A stretch of DNA of 64,000 nucleotides from Nocardia terrae (GTDB taxonomy: Bacteria > Actinomycetota > Actinomycetes > Mycobacteriales > Mycobacteriaceae), in contig NZ_WRPP01000001.1 in NCBI RefSeq assembly GCF_009760405.1, positions 1,984,001 through 2,048,000 on the forward strand, in the 5' to 3' direction. Within the stretch, counting starts at the first letter, position 1. Each line of letters starts with the position of its first letter. Made by a program: the position numbers and the translations under genes. The notes beneath the pieces are model-generated. The model made no database searches, was not told where the DNA came from, and was given only the letters and a program-made list of their open reading frames with translations. Shown here piece by piece: positions 1 through 8,344 of this stretch.

Positions 1-516
1 CATGAGCGGGTCGCCGTGGTGGGAATCGGCGGCCTGGGACATATGGCGGTGCAATACGCGAAGGCGGCCGGGTTCGAGACGATCGCGATCACGCATTCAC
101 CGGATAAGCGCGCGCTCGCGCTGAAACTGGGTGCGGACGAAGTGGTTTCCGACGGCCGCGAACTCGCCGCGACAGGTGGCGCCGACATCATCCTCATGAC
201 GGGCAATTCCAACCGTGCGGCGATGGACAGCCTGCACGGGTTGCGTCCGGAGGGCCGGATGGTGCTGATCGGTCTGCCCCACGACACCGACTTCGTCATC
301 CCCGGGCCGGAGACCGGCATCAATTTCGTGGTCAATCGCAACCAGATCATCGGCGCGACGCACAGCGGCTTCGAGTACCTGACCCAAGCCCTCGACTTCG
401 TCGCCACCGGCAAGGTGACGCCGATGATCGAAACCTACCCACTGGCAAAAGCCGCCGACGCCTACGAACGCGTAGCCACCGGAGCAGTACGCTTCCGCGC
501 TGTTATCACCTACTGA
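1..516 (+). CDS. Zinc-type alcohol dehydrogenase, C-terminal part (5' cut by window)
   Basis: The reading frame is open from the first base, so the start lies outside the window; 171 codons remain of a family usually near 340 residues. The visible part begins in the NAD(P)-binding Rossmann fold, with the dinucleotide motif GIGGLGH at codons 8 to 14 and a following A-K-A-A-G-F helix. The tail (codons 105 to 171) has the normal return strand and ends in a typical R-A-V-I-T-Y finish. Family knowledge says medium-chain dehydrogenases oxidise alcohols or reduce aldehydes; the catalytic zinc ligands would be in the missing half, so substrate and zinc content cannot be judged. A hairpin terminator follows about 150 bases downstream. 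Confidence 0.85.
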   Translation, partial: HERVAVVGIGGLGHMAVQYAKAAGFETIAITHSPDKRALALKLGADEVVSDGRELAATGGADIILMTGNSNRAAMDSLHGLRPEGRMVLIGLPHDTDFVIPGPETGINFVVNRNQIIGATHSGFEYLTQALDFVATGKVTPMIETYPLAKAADAYERVATGAVRFRAVITY

Positions 517-615
517 GACAGGCGGACCGGTCGCGTACACCGGAAGCGCCTCGCCCTGACCTGCGCGCCGCTCACGACGGAATGCACGCGGCGCACATCA
601 CCGATTTACCTAATT

Positions 616-640
616 CGGCAGGACAGTGCGCTCGGTCGAC
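616..640. repeat. Dispersed intergenic repeat, short copy
   Basis: Carries CGGCA, two free bases, then ACAGTGCGCTCGGTCGAC. The same motif recurs near 1673, 3122, 5324, 6070, 6794 and 10560, always between genes. A weaker relative lies at 729 to 750. Confidence 0.55.
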
Positions 641-669
641 GCCGGGCACGGTGGGCTCGAGATCAAAAC

Positions 670-701
670 CGGTCGGCCCCAGCGATCTTCAGGGCCGACC
701 G
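670..701 (+). terminator. Hairpin terminator of the alcohol dehydrogenase
   Basis: Perfect arms CGGTCGGCCC and GGGCCGACCG with a 12-base loop, followed by a short T run. It lies downstream of the dehydrogenase stop and ahead of the next gene. Confidence 0.6.
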
Positions 702-774
702 TTTGGCCGCTTCGAACCGCGCGGGATGCGGCATTACAGGATGCATTTCACACGATTTCGACCGCTGAGGTGGG

Positions 775-1566
775 ATGTCGTTGGGGCGCAGTAGGGTCCG
801 AGTCGTGTCAACGAGTATTGAAGTCGGATTCTCCGCCTACGGCTTGTCCTCCGATCAGGCGCAGGCGATGTTCGACCTGTTCGAGCGAACCGTCCGAGAA
901 GAGGGTTTCGGGCAGAACGTCGATGTAGTCCGGCAGGAAAGCCGTCGCGGGGGCTTCGATGTACGCGTGGTTTCGGTGCGGTCGATAACCTTCAGCGGCT
1001 TCCGCACCTGGCGGCCGGAATTCGAAGAACAACTACAGCAGCAGGTCAACACGTCAGTGCCGGGTGTCGACGTGTCGTTCGAATGGGGGTATCCAGAATT
1101 GGAGCCAGCCACAACAACCCTCCTGGCGACCCTAGCGCCTGCTGCCGCTGCAACCGCGGCGGCGGCTACATGTGCTCCGCCACCGACAAATTGGGCAGAG
1201 TTCGTCCCACGATTGGAGACGATGCTGTCAGCGTTGCCCGATGGCGCGGTGGTGTCCCTGTCGGCTGGCGAGGGCTGGTGTGTGCAGTTCCTTGCCGAAT
1301 GGGTCTGCACGATCACTGGTTCCCGCACACCGGATCAGGAGCGACTACTGACAGCGGCTGGCTGGCAGGCGCCGATGAGCATTTCGCAGATACCGGCCTG
1401 GCAACTTGAGTTGTCCCGTGACAGCCGGGTATGTGAGCAGGTCGCCGCACGAGCTTGCGAGGCGATCTCGCAGGTACTCGGAATCGCTGTGCCCACCGAG
1501 ATGACCGTCGAGGCATGGAACGACTACGAGGGCCCTGATCCCGAAATTGCGATCCTGGGCCTGTAA
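775..1566 (+). CDS. TY-Chap-like putative peptide-binding chaperone
   Basis: A 263-residue protein of two halves. Residues 15 to 110 form an unrecognised alpha/beta domain. After an Ala-rich linker (about 118 to 135), residues 138 to 200 read W-A-E-F-V-P-R-L, then L-P-D-G-A-V-V-S-L and W-C-V-Q-F, which resembles the N-terminal YbjN/CesT-like domain called TY-Chap that sits beside polymorphic toxins in actinobacteria. That assignment is by eye. No signal peptide or membrane segment is present, so it is probably cytoplasmic. ATG 775 gives the longest frame; GTG 805, with AGGG upstream, is an alternative start. The next genes include an Imm42-like protein, so an immunity or toxin-chaperone role is a reasonable inference. 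Confidence 0.6.
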   Translation: MSLGRSRVRVVSTSIEVGFSAYGLSSDQAQAMFDLFERTVREEGFGQNVDVVRQESRRGGFDVRVVSVRSITFSGFRTWRPEFEEQLQQQVNTSVPGVDVSFEWGYPELEPATTTLLATLAPAAAATAAAATCAPPPTNWAEFVPRLETMLSALPDGAVVSLSAGEGWCVQFLAEWVCTITGSRTPDQERLLTAAGWQAPMSISQIPAWQLELSRDSRVCEQVAARACEAISQVLGIAVPTEMTVEAWNDYEGPDPEIAILGL

Positions 1567-1672
1567 TACCCGTTAAGGACGTACTCGCGCCGCACCGACC
1601 TTCGGCCGCCCCGACACCGCTGACCTTCGACGGCCAGCCCATCGGATCAGACACCACTAGCCACGCTCAATT

Positions 1673-1781
1673 CGGCGTGATGGTGCGCTCGGTCGACCTC
1701 GAACCGGCTCGGCCAGTTGACCTTCCGCCGCGCCACGCTGGCCGGTTCGGTCAGCGCTGTCCGCGGCATGACAGCGCGTTA
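1673..1781. repeat. Dispersed intergenic repeat, long copy A
   Basis: Contains the short motif (1673 to 1697, ending GCGCTCGGTCGAC) and the long core from 1737, GCTGGCCGGTTCGGTCAGC, which is an imperfect dyad, then CGGCATGACAGCGCGTTA. The core is shared with copies at 3095, 6135 and 6777. Confidence 0.65.
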
Positions 1782-1809
1782 CCTCCTGCTGCGTCGCAGA
1801 AGTTCGTGA

Positions 1810-2229
1810 TCAGGTCTCTGCTCTGGCATTCACCACGTTGAGTGCAACCATGACCTGGTCGCGGTCGCGAATTGCTGGGTGATCGTCGGGCCTACTCGGC
1901 TCCATGGAGTAGAGAACGCTGGCGAGCAGGTCCCGCTCCTCGGGGGTGATCGGAATCCTGTGGTTCACCAGTTCTGCGGCCAGACCACTGAAAACCCACA
2001 AATACTCGCCGCCATGCTGGAATCTACGCGCGGACTCGAGGCTGTCCGGAGAAAGCCGATCAGCGAGCGCGTCGAGCAGGGTATCGCTCGCAAGCTTCCA
2101 CTCACGACCCTGCTCACGCATTCTCGTGCGGTCTTCGGACGTCCAGTGCCACCTACCCTCGTCGTCGCGCCACGACTTGTCGAGCTTGTCCTCCTCAGCA
2201 GTCATCAACACATCATCCAGGATGACCAA
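1810..2229 (-). CDS. Small acidic hypothetical protein
   Basis: A 139-residue acidic protein on the minus strand with no signal peptide or membrane segment. Features visible are a W-R-D-D-E-G-R-W-H-W segment near residues 20 to 30 and a regular helical C-terminal half (E-R-D-L-L-A-S-V-L-Y). I do not recognise a family. The longest frame begins with TTG at 2229; an internal ATG at 2205 (start M-T-A-E-E-D) is equally plausible because neither has a convincing ribosome site. It lies with two other minus-strand small genes (2321 to 3028) next to an Imm42-like gene, so a toxin-immunity role is possible but unproven. Confidence 0.55.
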   Translation of the reverse strand: MVILDDVLMTAEEDKLDKSWRDDEGRWHWTSEDRTRMREQGREWKLASDTLLDALADRLSPDSLESARRFQHGGEYLWVFSGLAAELVNHRIPITPEERDLLASVLYSMEPSRPDDHPAIRDRDQVMVALNVVNARAET

Positions 2230-2320
2230 CGCACCCCGAACTCGGCGGATCAGCGCGTTCGCGGGGCCGGTTCGTGGGCGTCCTGAATCGAGCGGTCAGC
2301 GGCATAGCGTGCGATTGAAG

Positions 2321-2704
2321 TTAATTGGCCCGCAACAGATCGCGGTACTCGCGCATCCAGCCACGGCGTTGTTCGACATGCATTCGGTGCTCTGGATTCC
2401 ACGTCAATGCCCCGCCCTCATGCGCGGCCTCGAACATGTCGACAACTCCCTCGGGGGCTGTGGCGGCCAGCTCTGCCAGTTCGGTCACCGACGCCGCCGT
2501 AGTGACTCCTGGCTCGCCGAGCAACTCCAGCCCGAACCGCGCGGCATACAGCTCCACCAAGGCGGTGTCGCTGGCGACCGAACGGTACCGCCAAACCGGA
2601 ACGTCGGGCCGGTCCTCCGGGACCGTCGCATCCCAGATCGGGATTTGCGCCGCCTCCGGCGGAAGTTTCGCGCGTATCCGTCGCGTGTACTCGGATTCGT
2701 CCAC
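2321..2704 (-). CDS. Small hypothetical protein, possible immunity-type gene
   Basis: A 127-residue soluble protein starting at GTG 2704 with an AAAGGGGT purine stretch upstream. Its sequence is well structured: a helical N terminus with Y-T-R-R-I-R-A-K-L, a central block ending in V-W-R-Y-R-S-V-A, and a C-terminal segment W-N-P-E-H-R-M-H-V-E-Q-R-R-G-W. No family is recognised. Codon use is high-GC at third positions, as expected of a native gene. It sits 66 bases downstream of the 85-residue gene on the same strand and may be cotranscribed with it. Confidence 0.55.
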   Translation of the reverse strand: MDESEYTRRIRAKLPPEAAQIPIWDATVPEDRPDVPVWRYRSVASDTALVELYAARFGLELLGEPGVTTAASVTELAELAATAPEGVVDMFEAAHEGGALTWNPEHRMHVEQRRGWMREYRDLLRAN

Positions 2705-2770
2705 CTCACAACCCCTTTATGTACGGCCCATTCACTACTAGAACGGCGTGTGGATGATGATCGGCTGTCG

Positions 2771-3028
2771 TTACGCTTCGACTCTGACGTCTGCGCGCCG
2801 CACAGCTTTGACGCTCCAGCAGAGCGGCCACCGAAACACCGCACTGCGCCGGAACCTCCACTCATCAACGAGAGCCTGGTCCACCGATCGAATTCCGGCT
2901 CTGACTTCCTCGAGCACGGTCGTGAGCCAACTCTGATACAGAGCCTTCGGGGCGAAATGCTCAGGATCCGCGGTCCCGAGGTCAGCCGTCATCCGACGCA
3001 GGATCTCCGCACGGCTCACCACCTGCAC
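2771..3028 (-). CDS. Small hypothetical protein with strong ribosome site
   Basis: An 85-residue protein starting at GTG 3028. The start is fixed by an excellent ribosome site, GAGGAGGT, six bases upstream on the minus strand. The N-terminal half is helical (S-R-A-E-I-L-R-R-M-T-A-D-L), followed by W-L-T-T-V-L-E-E-V-R-A-G-I, and it ends in a basic tail. It is unrecognised. It appears to head a small minus-strand group (3028 down to 1810) of short soluble proteins between repeat copies A and D. The short length may mean it is a truncated relative of a longer family, but nothing in the sequence shows this directly. Confidence 0.55.
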   Translation of the reverse strand: MQVVSRAEILRRMTADLGTADPEHFAPKALYQSWLTTVLEEVRAGIRSVDQALVDEWRFRRSAVFRWPLCWSVKAVRRADVRVEA

Positions 3029-3094
3029 CGGTTACCTCCTCGGGGCTGTTCGAAGATCACTCCGCACCCCCCCGAGAGTAGCCCCGCAGTTGTC

Positions 3095-3142
3095 GCTGGC
3101 CGGTTTGGTCAGCACGGCCAGCGGCAGTTCAGCGCGTTAGCG
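3095..3142. repeat. Dispersed intergenic repeat, copy D
   Basis: GCTGGCCGGTTTGGTCAGC at 3095 to 3113 followed by CGGCAGTTCAGCGCGTTAG at 3122. It matches the cores at 1737, 6135 and 6777 with few changes and lies between divergent genes. Confidence 0.65.
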
Positions 3143-3265
3143 AGGAGTGACGTGGCTGGGCCTGGTCCGTGTATGCCCTCGCATTGGATGTATCTGCCTA
3201 CCTGGGATTATTGGGCTCGTGAGAAGAAGGGCGGTATCCCGGCGACTGGAAGGTGGTAGTTAACG

Positions 3266-3832
3266 GTGATCGTGGGCGATCCGGATCGGTTTGCTGTCGA
3301 GTTCGAGCTCGATAGCAGCAGGATGTCGGAGCCGGACTTCTTCCGTTGGCTGTGGGGGCGTATCCGCTGGTGGTGTGGTGGCCAGTCGGTCGGCATCTTC
3401 GAGCCGCAAGCCCAGCTGATCGACGCCGTAGTTCCCATGGAGTTTCGGCTACGCCATACGGGAAGGGGCCAAGGCGAGGAGCTGATCGACGAGCCGGCCG
3501 AGGTCGCCTTTCACACGGTGATGGCGGCGTTGTATGAGGACCGCGGACAGTCCTTCGAGCAAATGCGTGAGGAAGGCGCCCCCGTTGGGTCGGTTCCGGT
3601 CGGGCCGCAGGTGTACGAGTTCGATCCGTGGTGGTTGTTCCTGTTCGAGGACGAGACCCGTGGCCGGTTGTTGTGGACATCGCGAGATCACTACGAGTTC
3701 GATGCCCTGGTTCCCGGGGTTCCTCTCCACGAGGTCTGGCTGAAGGCCGGGGAGTTCGACGAAGTTCAGAAGATGTTCCTGAACGAGATCGCGGCTACGG
3801 AACGCGAGTTCTCCGCTCGAACCGGTCAGTGA
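3266..3832 (+). CDS. Imm42-family-like immunity protein
   Basis: A 188-residue protein whose N terminus, M-I-V-G-D-P-D-R-F-A-V-E-F-E-L followed by W-L-W-G-R and G-G-Q-S-V-G, strongly resembles the Imm42 family of polymorphic-toxin immunity proteins, which neutralise a cognate secreted toxin in the cytoplasm. This is recognised from memory of the family opening; the C-terminal half (Y-E-F-D-P-W-W-L-F-L-F-E-D) is less diagnostic. The start GTG 3266 has GGAAGG about twelve bases upstream. No toxin gene lies beside it in the window, so it appears to be an orphan immunity gene. Base composition is a little lower in GC than the core genes further right. Confidence 0.7.
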   Translation: MIVGDPDRFAVEFELDSSRMSEPDFFRWLWGRIRWWCGGQSVGIFEPQAQLIDAVVPMEFRLRHTGRGQGEELIDEPAEVAFHTVMAALYEDRGQSFEQMREEGAPVGSVPVGPQVYEFDPWWLFLFEDETRGRLLWTSRDHYEFDALVPGVPLHEVWLKAGEFDEVQKMFLNEIAATEREFSARTGQ

Positions 3833-3995
3833 CCCCGAATCAGTTAGGCGCAGCCAGTTCAGAGCGCCCGGCTCGCGGCAGTTCAGGATGTGTGCAGAAA
3901 CCGTTCCGCTGTCGCCGCAGAAGGCTGTACCAATCAACGCGATATTGCGATGTACATTGCACGCACTTCGTCCCGAGACCGGAGTATCAGTAGCA

Positions 3996-5282
3996 ATGAG
4001 AATTCGTGAAAGTCTGTACGGCAATTGGTGGCTGCCGTCCGCCCCGGACCGCACCGTTCCAGGAACGCTGACCCTGGGTGAGACCTCTGAGCCCTATCTT
4101 GAGCTCTACGGCACGCTAGTAGTGTTCCGCGCAGAGGAAGGGCCGTTGACCATCCATGGCGATTCAAGCGGCCGGAAGGTGTCGCTTTTCGGCATTTACC
4201 CGACGCAAGAGACCTCTACCCTTCGCGACGGTATGCGCTATCCTGTCCAACTTTTCGACATCAATTTTGGTGCCCTCGTTGGCGATTCGCATGTCGCTGA
4301 CGAGGACGAACCGAAGTTCTCGGAGTCGACCGTCGATATCGACTACTTGACCTTCATTTCTCAGGACATCGACCACTCCGAAACGGCGATAAAGAACAAG
4401 CCGGATGGGTCCAGCGACTTTAATTTCTTGGTCACAACTGAGGGTCGACGGTCAGGAAGGTACGGCAACGTCGACGCTACAACAGTCCCTGAGGCGTCCT
4501 ATAGTCCGGACGCGGAGTTTTACACCGCGGAGATGCGCATACGCGCGTCGTTTAGAACGTATGTACGTCTCACGAGCGCTCAACCAATCTCCACCCGCGA
4601 ACATGTGGAGACCGCGAGGCGACTCTCAGACCTGGTCACTCTCGCTATGCACCGACCAGCGGGGGTTCGTCAGATTGCCTTTAACGACACGACAACTGAC
4701 AAACGTCGTCGCTACGAATGGTGGGGTGCAGAACCAACTTCTGCGAACGAACTTGTGGACAGGCCAACCCGACGCGCAATCGCGTTCGACCTAGGAGGCG
4801 TCGATTTGGGAACCGTGCTGCCCGCCTGGCACACCCTCAATACGAGCGCCGTTTACGGCGTGCAATCGATTATCGGTTTACTGCGCGAGACCAGCACCTA
4901 CCACGAAACTAAACTGCTTGGCGTATGCGGAGCCATCGAGGCTCTTCACCGAGGTCTGGACCCCGGGAACCGGACCTACCGCCAGCGATGCGAGGCACTC
5001 GCAGCGATCCCCTCAAGCGCCGCGGTTGCGCGGATAATCCCTGACATCGCCAAATGGGCCGACTACGTGGTGAAGGCCCGCAACTCTCTTGCTCATGGTG
5101 ACGAACCGAAGGACCGCAGCGTACCTGAGGACGTGTGGTTCGCGCTCCATGGGCCGACCCTCGCGCTGCTGGTCCTGGTACTGATGGCCGAACTGGGAAT
5201 ATCTGAGTCGGCACAGATCCGCGCCGTGACCCATGGAGCTTTCCGCGCAGCCGCGAACATCGGAACGGCCCTACTGAACTGA
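3996..5282 (+). CDS. ApeA-like HEPN-domain antiphage protein
   Basis: A 428-residue protein. The N-terminal half starts with Y-G-N-W-W-L-P and continues P-G-T-L-T-L-G-E and Y-L-E-L-Y-G-T-L, the layout of the ApeA N-terminal beta domain. The C-terminal third is helical and ends in a HEPN ribonuclease motif R-N-S-L-A-H (Arg362, His367), the R-x4-H signature. In ApeA of Escherichia coli, HEPN RNA cleavage underlies abortive phage defence; the same role here is inferred from domain order. ATG 3996 was chosen because the match to the family begins there and GGAG lies upstream, although the frame stays open further 5'. Codon use is less GC-rich than the core, suggesting transfer. A bidirectional hairpin follows the stop. 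Confidence 0.75.
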   Translation: MRIRESLYGNWWLPSAPDRTVPGTLTLGETSEPYLELYGTLVVFRAEEGPLTIHGDSSGRKVSLFGIYPTQETSTLRDGMRYPVQLFDINFGALVGDSHVADEDEPKFSESTVDIDYLTFISQDIDHSETAIKNKPDGSSDFNFLVTTEGRRSGRYGNVDATTVPEASYSPDAEFYTAEMRIRASFRTYVRLTSAQPISTREHVETARRLSDLVTLAMHRPAGVRQIAFNDTTTDKRRRYEWWGAEPTSANELVDRPTRRAIAFDLGGVDLGTVLPAWHTLNTSAVYGVQSIIGLLRETSTYHETKLLGVCGAIEALHRGLDPGNRTYRQRCEALAAIPSSAAVARIIPDIAKWADYVVKARNSLAHGDEPKDRSVPEDVWFALHGPTLALLVLVLMAELGISESAQIRAVTHGAFRAAANIGTALLN

Positions 5283-5323
5283 CTGACCTACCCCTCTATC
5301 CGGACATCCGCGGATCCTGCATT

Positions 5324-5344
5324 CGGCAGTTGAGGACGTTCCGG
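5324..5344. repeat. Dispersed intergenic repeat, short copy G
   Basis: CGGCAGTTGAGGACGTTCCG, a diverged copy of the short motif, just after the ApeA-like gene. A similar copy (CGGCAGTTCAGGATGTGTGC) lies at 3876 to 3895, just before that gene. Confidence 0.4.
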
Positions 5345-5351
5345 ACGCGCG

Positions 5352-5378
5352 AACGCCCCGAGATCATCTCGGGGCGTT
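5352..5378. terminator. Strong hairpin after the ApeA-like gene
   Basis: Perfect 12-base arms AACGCCCCGAGA and TCTCGGGGCGTT around a 3-base loop. It can act in both directions; it lies 70 bases after the ApeA-like stop. Confidence 0.75.
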
Positions 5379-5517
5379 GATCTTCCAGCTGGACCGCGCA
5401 GCCGTGCCGCGGGCCGACCTGTAAGAGGCATAAGCGGATGCTGCCGCAATCTCATGTAGATGACCATGAATCGCCCGGATTCAGGTCGGAACTCGTTACG
5501 CTGCTACGCTCCGGCGT

Positions 5518-6051
5518 GTGGTGCGGGCTGGATTGGCGCAAGTGGTTCACTCCCTGACTGATTCACAGTTCGGCGTCTGTTTCGACAACGTGGACTGGAT
5601 GGACCTCGCCAAGCCCGTCGTAGCGCTTGGAGGCGATTGGCCTGCCGCACTCGCGCTGGCCGCAATGCCCTCTATCTGGCGCCCCAGCATCGATGATGCT
5701 GTCCGGCATCTGCGGGCGCAGTCGAAGCCTGACCTGGGAGACCTGCCGTTGCTGGGGTTCTGGAGCGCAGTCTGCGGGTTGATCGGACGTTCGTGGCGGC
5801 TCGGGATTCTCGATCAGGACGCGGCGGCAGCCCGCCTGGACATCGTGTGGCGGCATATCCGCGATCACGAACCTCGGGATCGGGCCGAGGAGCTCATCTG
5901 GGAAGGCATGGCATGTCACGAGCTCGTCTGTTACTTGGACGAGGACGTGACAGACCGGGCATCGGCTCTCCTGTCCGAGGCGGATCGGTTCATCGCTGAC
6001 GATGCAGTCGACATCGCCTTCTGCGAGACCGTTCTGGAAGCTTTCCTCTGA
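5518..6051 (+). CDS. Hypothetical soluble alpha-helical protein
   Basis: A 177-residue protein rich in Ala, Asp and Trp, with a helical pattern throughout and no signal peptide or membrane segment. Notable segments are M-D-L-A-K-P-V-V-A-L-G-G near residue 30, W-R-H-I-R-D-H-E-P-R-D-R near 115, and an acidic C terminus. I do not recognise a family. Size, soluble character and position among the other orphan genes between repeat copies make a toxin-immunity function possible. The start at GTG 5518 has no clear ribosome site; an in-frame GTG a few codons later is an alternative. Confidence 0.5.
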   Translation: MVRAGLAQVVHSLTDSQFGVCFDNVDWMDLAKPVVALGGDWPAALALAAMPSIWRPSIDDAVRHLRAQSKPDLGDLPLLGFWSAVCGLIGRSWRLGILDQDAAAARLDIVWRHIRDHEPRDRAEELIWEGMACHELVCYLDEDVTDRASALLSEADRFIADDAVDIAFCETVLEAFL

Positions 6052-6069
6052 GTGCACTCATCCTGTCGT

Positions 6070-6182
6070 CGGCAATATGGTGCGTTCGGTCGGCCCCCAG
6101 ATCGACTCGGCCCGTTGACCTTCGCCCCGCCCGCGCTGGCCGGTCGGGTCAGCGCGGGCAGCGGCATGTGCGGATATTCGGG
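6070..6182. repeat. Dispersed intergenic repeat, long copy B
   Basis: Short motif at 6070 to 6094 (ATGGTGCGTTCGGTCGGC) and long core from 6135 (GCTGGCCGGTCGGGTCAGC) ending in CGGCATGTGCGGATATTCGG. It is the same arrangement as copy A at 1673 to 1781, with nearly the same spacing between motif and core. Confidence 0.65.
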
Positions 6183-6187
6183 ACGGT

Positions 6188-6667
6188 TCAACTCCGCTCA
6201 CGATCAAGGCCGACCCACAGCCGGGTGGGCCGGACCCAGGCCAGGCTGAAAGTAAGCGCCATAACAGCCATTCCCACGAGGTTCCCGAGAAGGAGAACTC
6301 CGCGGGTCCCGGCGATGCCGGGACCCGCGACAATCGCCAGGAACGCCGTTACCACCAGAACGATTCGACGACCTATGGGATCGCGACGTACGAGCAAGAC
6401 AGCGCCGGAACCATAGAGAAGCATGATTACTATCACGATGAATGCTGCCGGGGCGTAGTAGACATCGCGAGACGCGACTTTCCACTCGAGAAGCTCCTCA
6501 AGCTCGGACGGCGATACCCGAGTGATGGCGATGTAGATGGCACCGACGACGCCGTAGATCGACATCGCGAGGGCTAGGCTCGCGGCCGTGACCGCAGTGC
6601 CTCGCCCGCGCAGTGAGGTCGACTCTCGCGGTCGAGGTTTGCCGCTGCCGTCATCGGTACTGGTCAT
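6188..6667 (-). CDS. Four-helix hypothetical membrane protein
   Basis: A 159-residue integral membrane protein starting at ATG 6667. A basic N terminus is followed by four hydrophobic segments, roughly residues 20 to 45, 63 to 87, 94 to 114 and 118 to 140, and it ends in a short basic tail. The frame stays open upstream for 78 codons, but that part reads through repeat copy C and has no protein character, so the later start is preferred. Function is unknown. It lies between repeat copies B and C, downstream of the transporter/BKACE pair on the same strand but separated from it by more than 150 bases. Confidence 0.6.
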   Translation of the reverse strand: MTSTDDGSGKPRPRESTSLRGRGTAVTAASLALAMSIYGVVGAIYIAITRVSPSELEELLEWKVASRDVYYAPAAFIVIVIMLLYGSGAVLLVRRDPIGRRIVLVVTAFLAIVAGPGIAGTRGVLLLGNLVGMAVMALTFSLAWVRPTRLWVGLDRERS

Positions 6668-6776
6668 GCGGCCATGGTCACGAAGATCAGCGGTGCCGTA
6701 CAGCGGCCACGCCGGGGTCGAGTCAGAAGGTGGCCAGCTCGGTAGGTGGACCTTCCGTCTCATCGCGCTGGCCGGT

Positions 6777-6818
6777 TCGGTCAGCGCAGGAAGCGGCAGA
6801 ATAGTGCGTTCGGCATGG
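6777..6818. repeat. Dispersed intergenic repeat, long copy C
   Basis: GCTGGCCGGTTCGGTCAGC at 6777 followed by CGGCAGAATAGTGCGTTCGG at 6794. Here the two parts of the repeat are directly joined. It lies immediately after the stop of the transporter gene. Confidence 0.65.
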
Positions 6819-6830
6819 TTCCTGCGCGTG

Positions 6831-8294
6831 TCAGTCAATGCTTCTCGATGTGAGATCCGGCCTGCGTTTCCCTTCGAACTCCGTCGCGATGCGCTGGGCA
6901 CTCTGCTCTGCGACGGCGGTGGAACTCCTGATGCCGAGGGCGATGATCACCAGCCCTACGCCAACAGCGGTCCACCACATAATGTGAGTTCCGTCGACGA
7001 AGCGGTGCACGGCGCCCGGGTCATACTCGAGACTGGCTGCGGCAGCCCCTATGAAGTTGCCGCACAATGCCACTCCGATGCTCACGCCGACCTGGCGGCT
7101 GGCCGAGGCGACTCCCGAAGCGACGCCGGCCTGAGCAGGCGGCATGCCGTTGACCGCGGCTGTGGTGATCGGCGATCCGACCGCGCTGAAGCCGATTCCG
7201 AAGCACAGGAATGCGAAACCGAGGACCGGCAACGGTGTCGACACGCCAACGAAGGCCAGCACAAGCGTGCCCAAGGCCATGAATCCCCCCGCTATCGACA
7301 ACGATGGCCGCACACCGTATTTGGCAGTCGATCGCCCTGACAACGGCGCGAACACCAACGTCGCCGCCGCAACCGGCAGATACATCAGACCGGTTTGCAC
7401 CGCTGAAAGTCCACGCACCTGCTGCAGATATAACGAGGTCGCGAACAAGAACCCGCCGTAGCTTGCGAATGCGATCACCGCGATGAGCGCGGCATTGCGG
7501 AACGGGATGCTGGTGAAGAACCCCAGATTCAGAAACGGTGACCGCACAGTGCGTTCCACGATCACGAACAACACCAGCGCACCCACCGCAACAACCAACG
7601 CCACGAGCACCCGCACCGCACCCCATCCCGCGTACGGTCCCTCGATCAACGCATAAATCAACCCCGCCATCGTCAGAGTGGCCAGCAATTGCCCCGCGGG
7701 GTCGAACGTCCGCTCCGCACGCGGCCGATCGCCGGGCACGATAATCGCCGTCGCCGTCACCGCAATGATGCACAGTGGCACATTGATCCAGAAGATCGAC
7801 CGCCAACCGGTCGAATCCACCAGCGCGCCGCCGACGATAGGCCCAGCCGCCATCGACACCCCGAAAGCTGCACCCCACACTCCGACAGCCCGCGCCCGCT
7901 CACCACGATCGGTGAAGGTCGCCGCAATGATCGACATCGCAACAGGATTCAGCATCGATCCACCGAGCGCCTGCCCGACCCGTGCACCCACCAGCATCAG
8001 CCCCGTCGGCGCCAGCGCGCAGGCAATCGATCCCGCCGCAAAGAGCACCAGACCCGTCTGGAACACCCGCCGCCGCCCGAACCGATCTGCCAACGCCCCC
8101 GACAGCATCAGAAAGCTCGCCAGCACCAATGTGTAGGCGTCGATAACCCACTGCAATTGAGCGGGATCCGACCCCAGATCCTGCCTGATCGATGGCAACG
8201 CCACATTCACCGCCGTCGAATCCATCGACACGACAAACAGCGCCGAACAACACGTGATGAGCACCGCCCACTTCCGCTTGGCGGTGAGTTCCAT
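6831..8294 (-). CDS. DHA2-family (EmrB/QacA) drug/proton antiporter
   Basis: A 487-residue major facilitator protein with about 14 transmembrane segments. Hallmarks are M-D-S-T-A-V-N-V-A-L-P-S-I in helix 1, the loop 2/3 motif G-A-L-A-D-R-F-G-R-R-R, and motif C G-P-I-V-G-G-A-L in helix 5. This is the DHA2 signature of proton-driven export of drugs or small organic molecules. Start ATG 8294 has AAGGGGAG upstream; the frame stays open much further 5' on the minus strand but only as a shadow of the BKACE gene. The BKACE gene lies 50 bases upstream on the same strand, so the two are probably cotranscribed. Substrate is unknown. Confidence 0.9.
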   Translation of the reverse strand: MELTAKRKWAVLITCCSALFVVSMDSTAVNVALPSIRQDLGSDPAQLQWVIDAYTLVLASFLMLSGALADRFGRRRVFQTGLVLFAAGSIACALAPTGLMLVGARVGQALGGSMLNPVAMSIIAATFTDRGERARAVGVWGAAFGVSMAAGPIVGGALVDSTGWRSIFWINVPLCIIAVTATAIIVPGDRPRAERTFDPAGQLLATLTMAGLIYALIEGPYAGWGAVRVLVALVVAVGALVLFVIVERTVRSPFLNLGFFTSIPFRNAALIAVIAFASYGGFLFATSLYLQQVRGLSAVQTGLMYLPVAAATLVFAPLSGRSTAKYGVRPSLSIAGGFMALGTLVLAFVGVSTPLPVLGFAFLCFGIGFSAVGSPITTAAVNGMPPAQAGVASGVASASRQVGVSIGVALCGNFIGAAAASLEYDPGAVHRFVDGTHIMWWTAVGVGLVIIALGIRSSTAVAEQSAQRIATEFEGKRRPDLTSRSID

Positions 8295-8344
8295 TGCGAC
8301 TCCCCTTGAAATGTCCCGATCACACAGACTGCCCCGCCGCGGCA

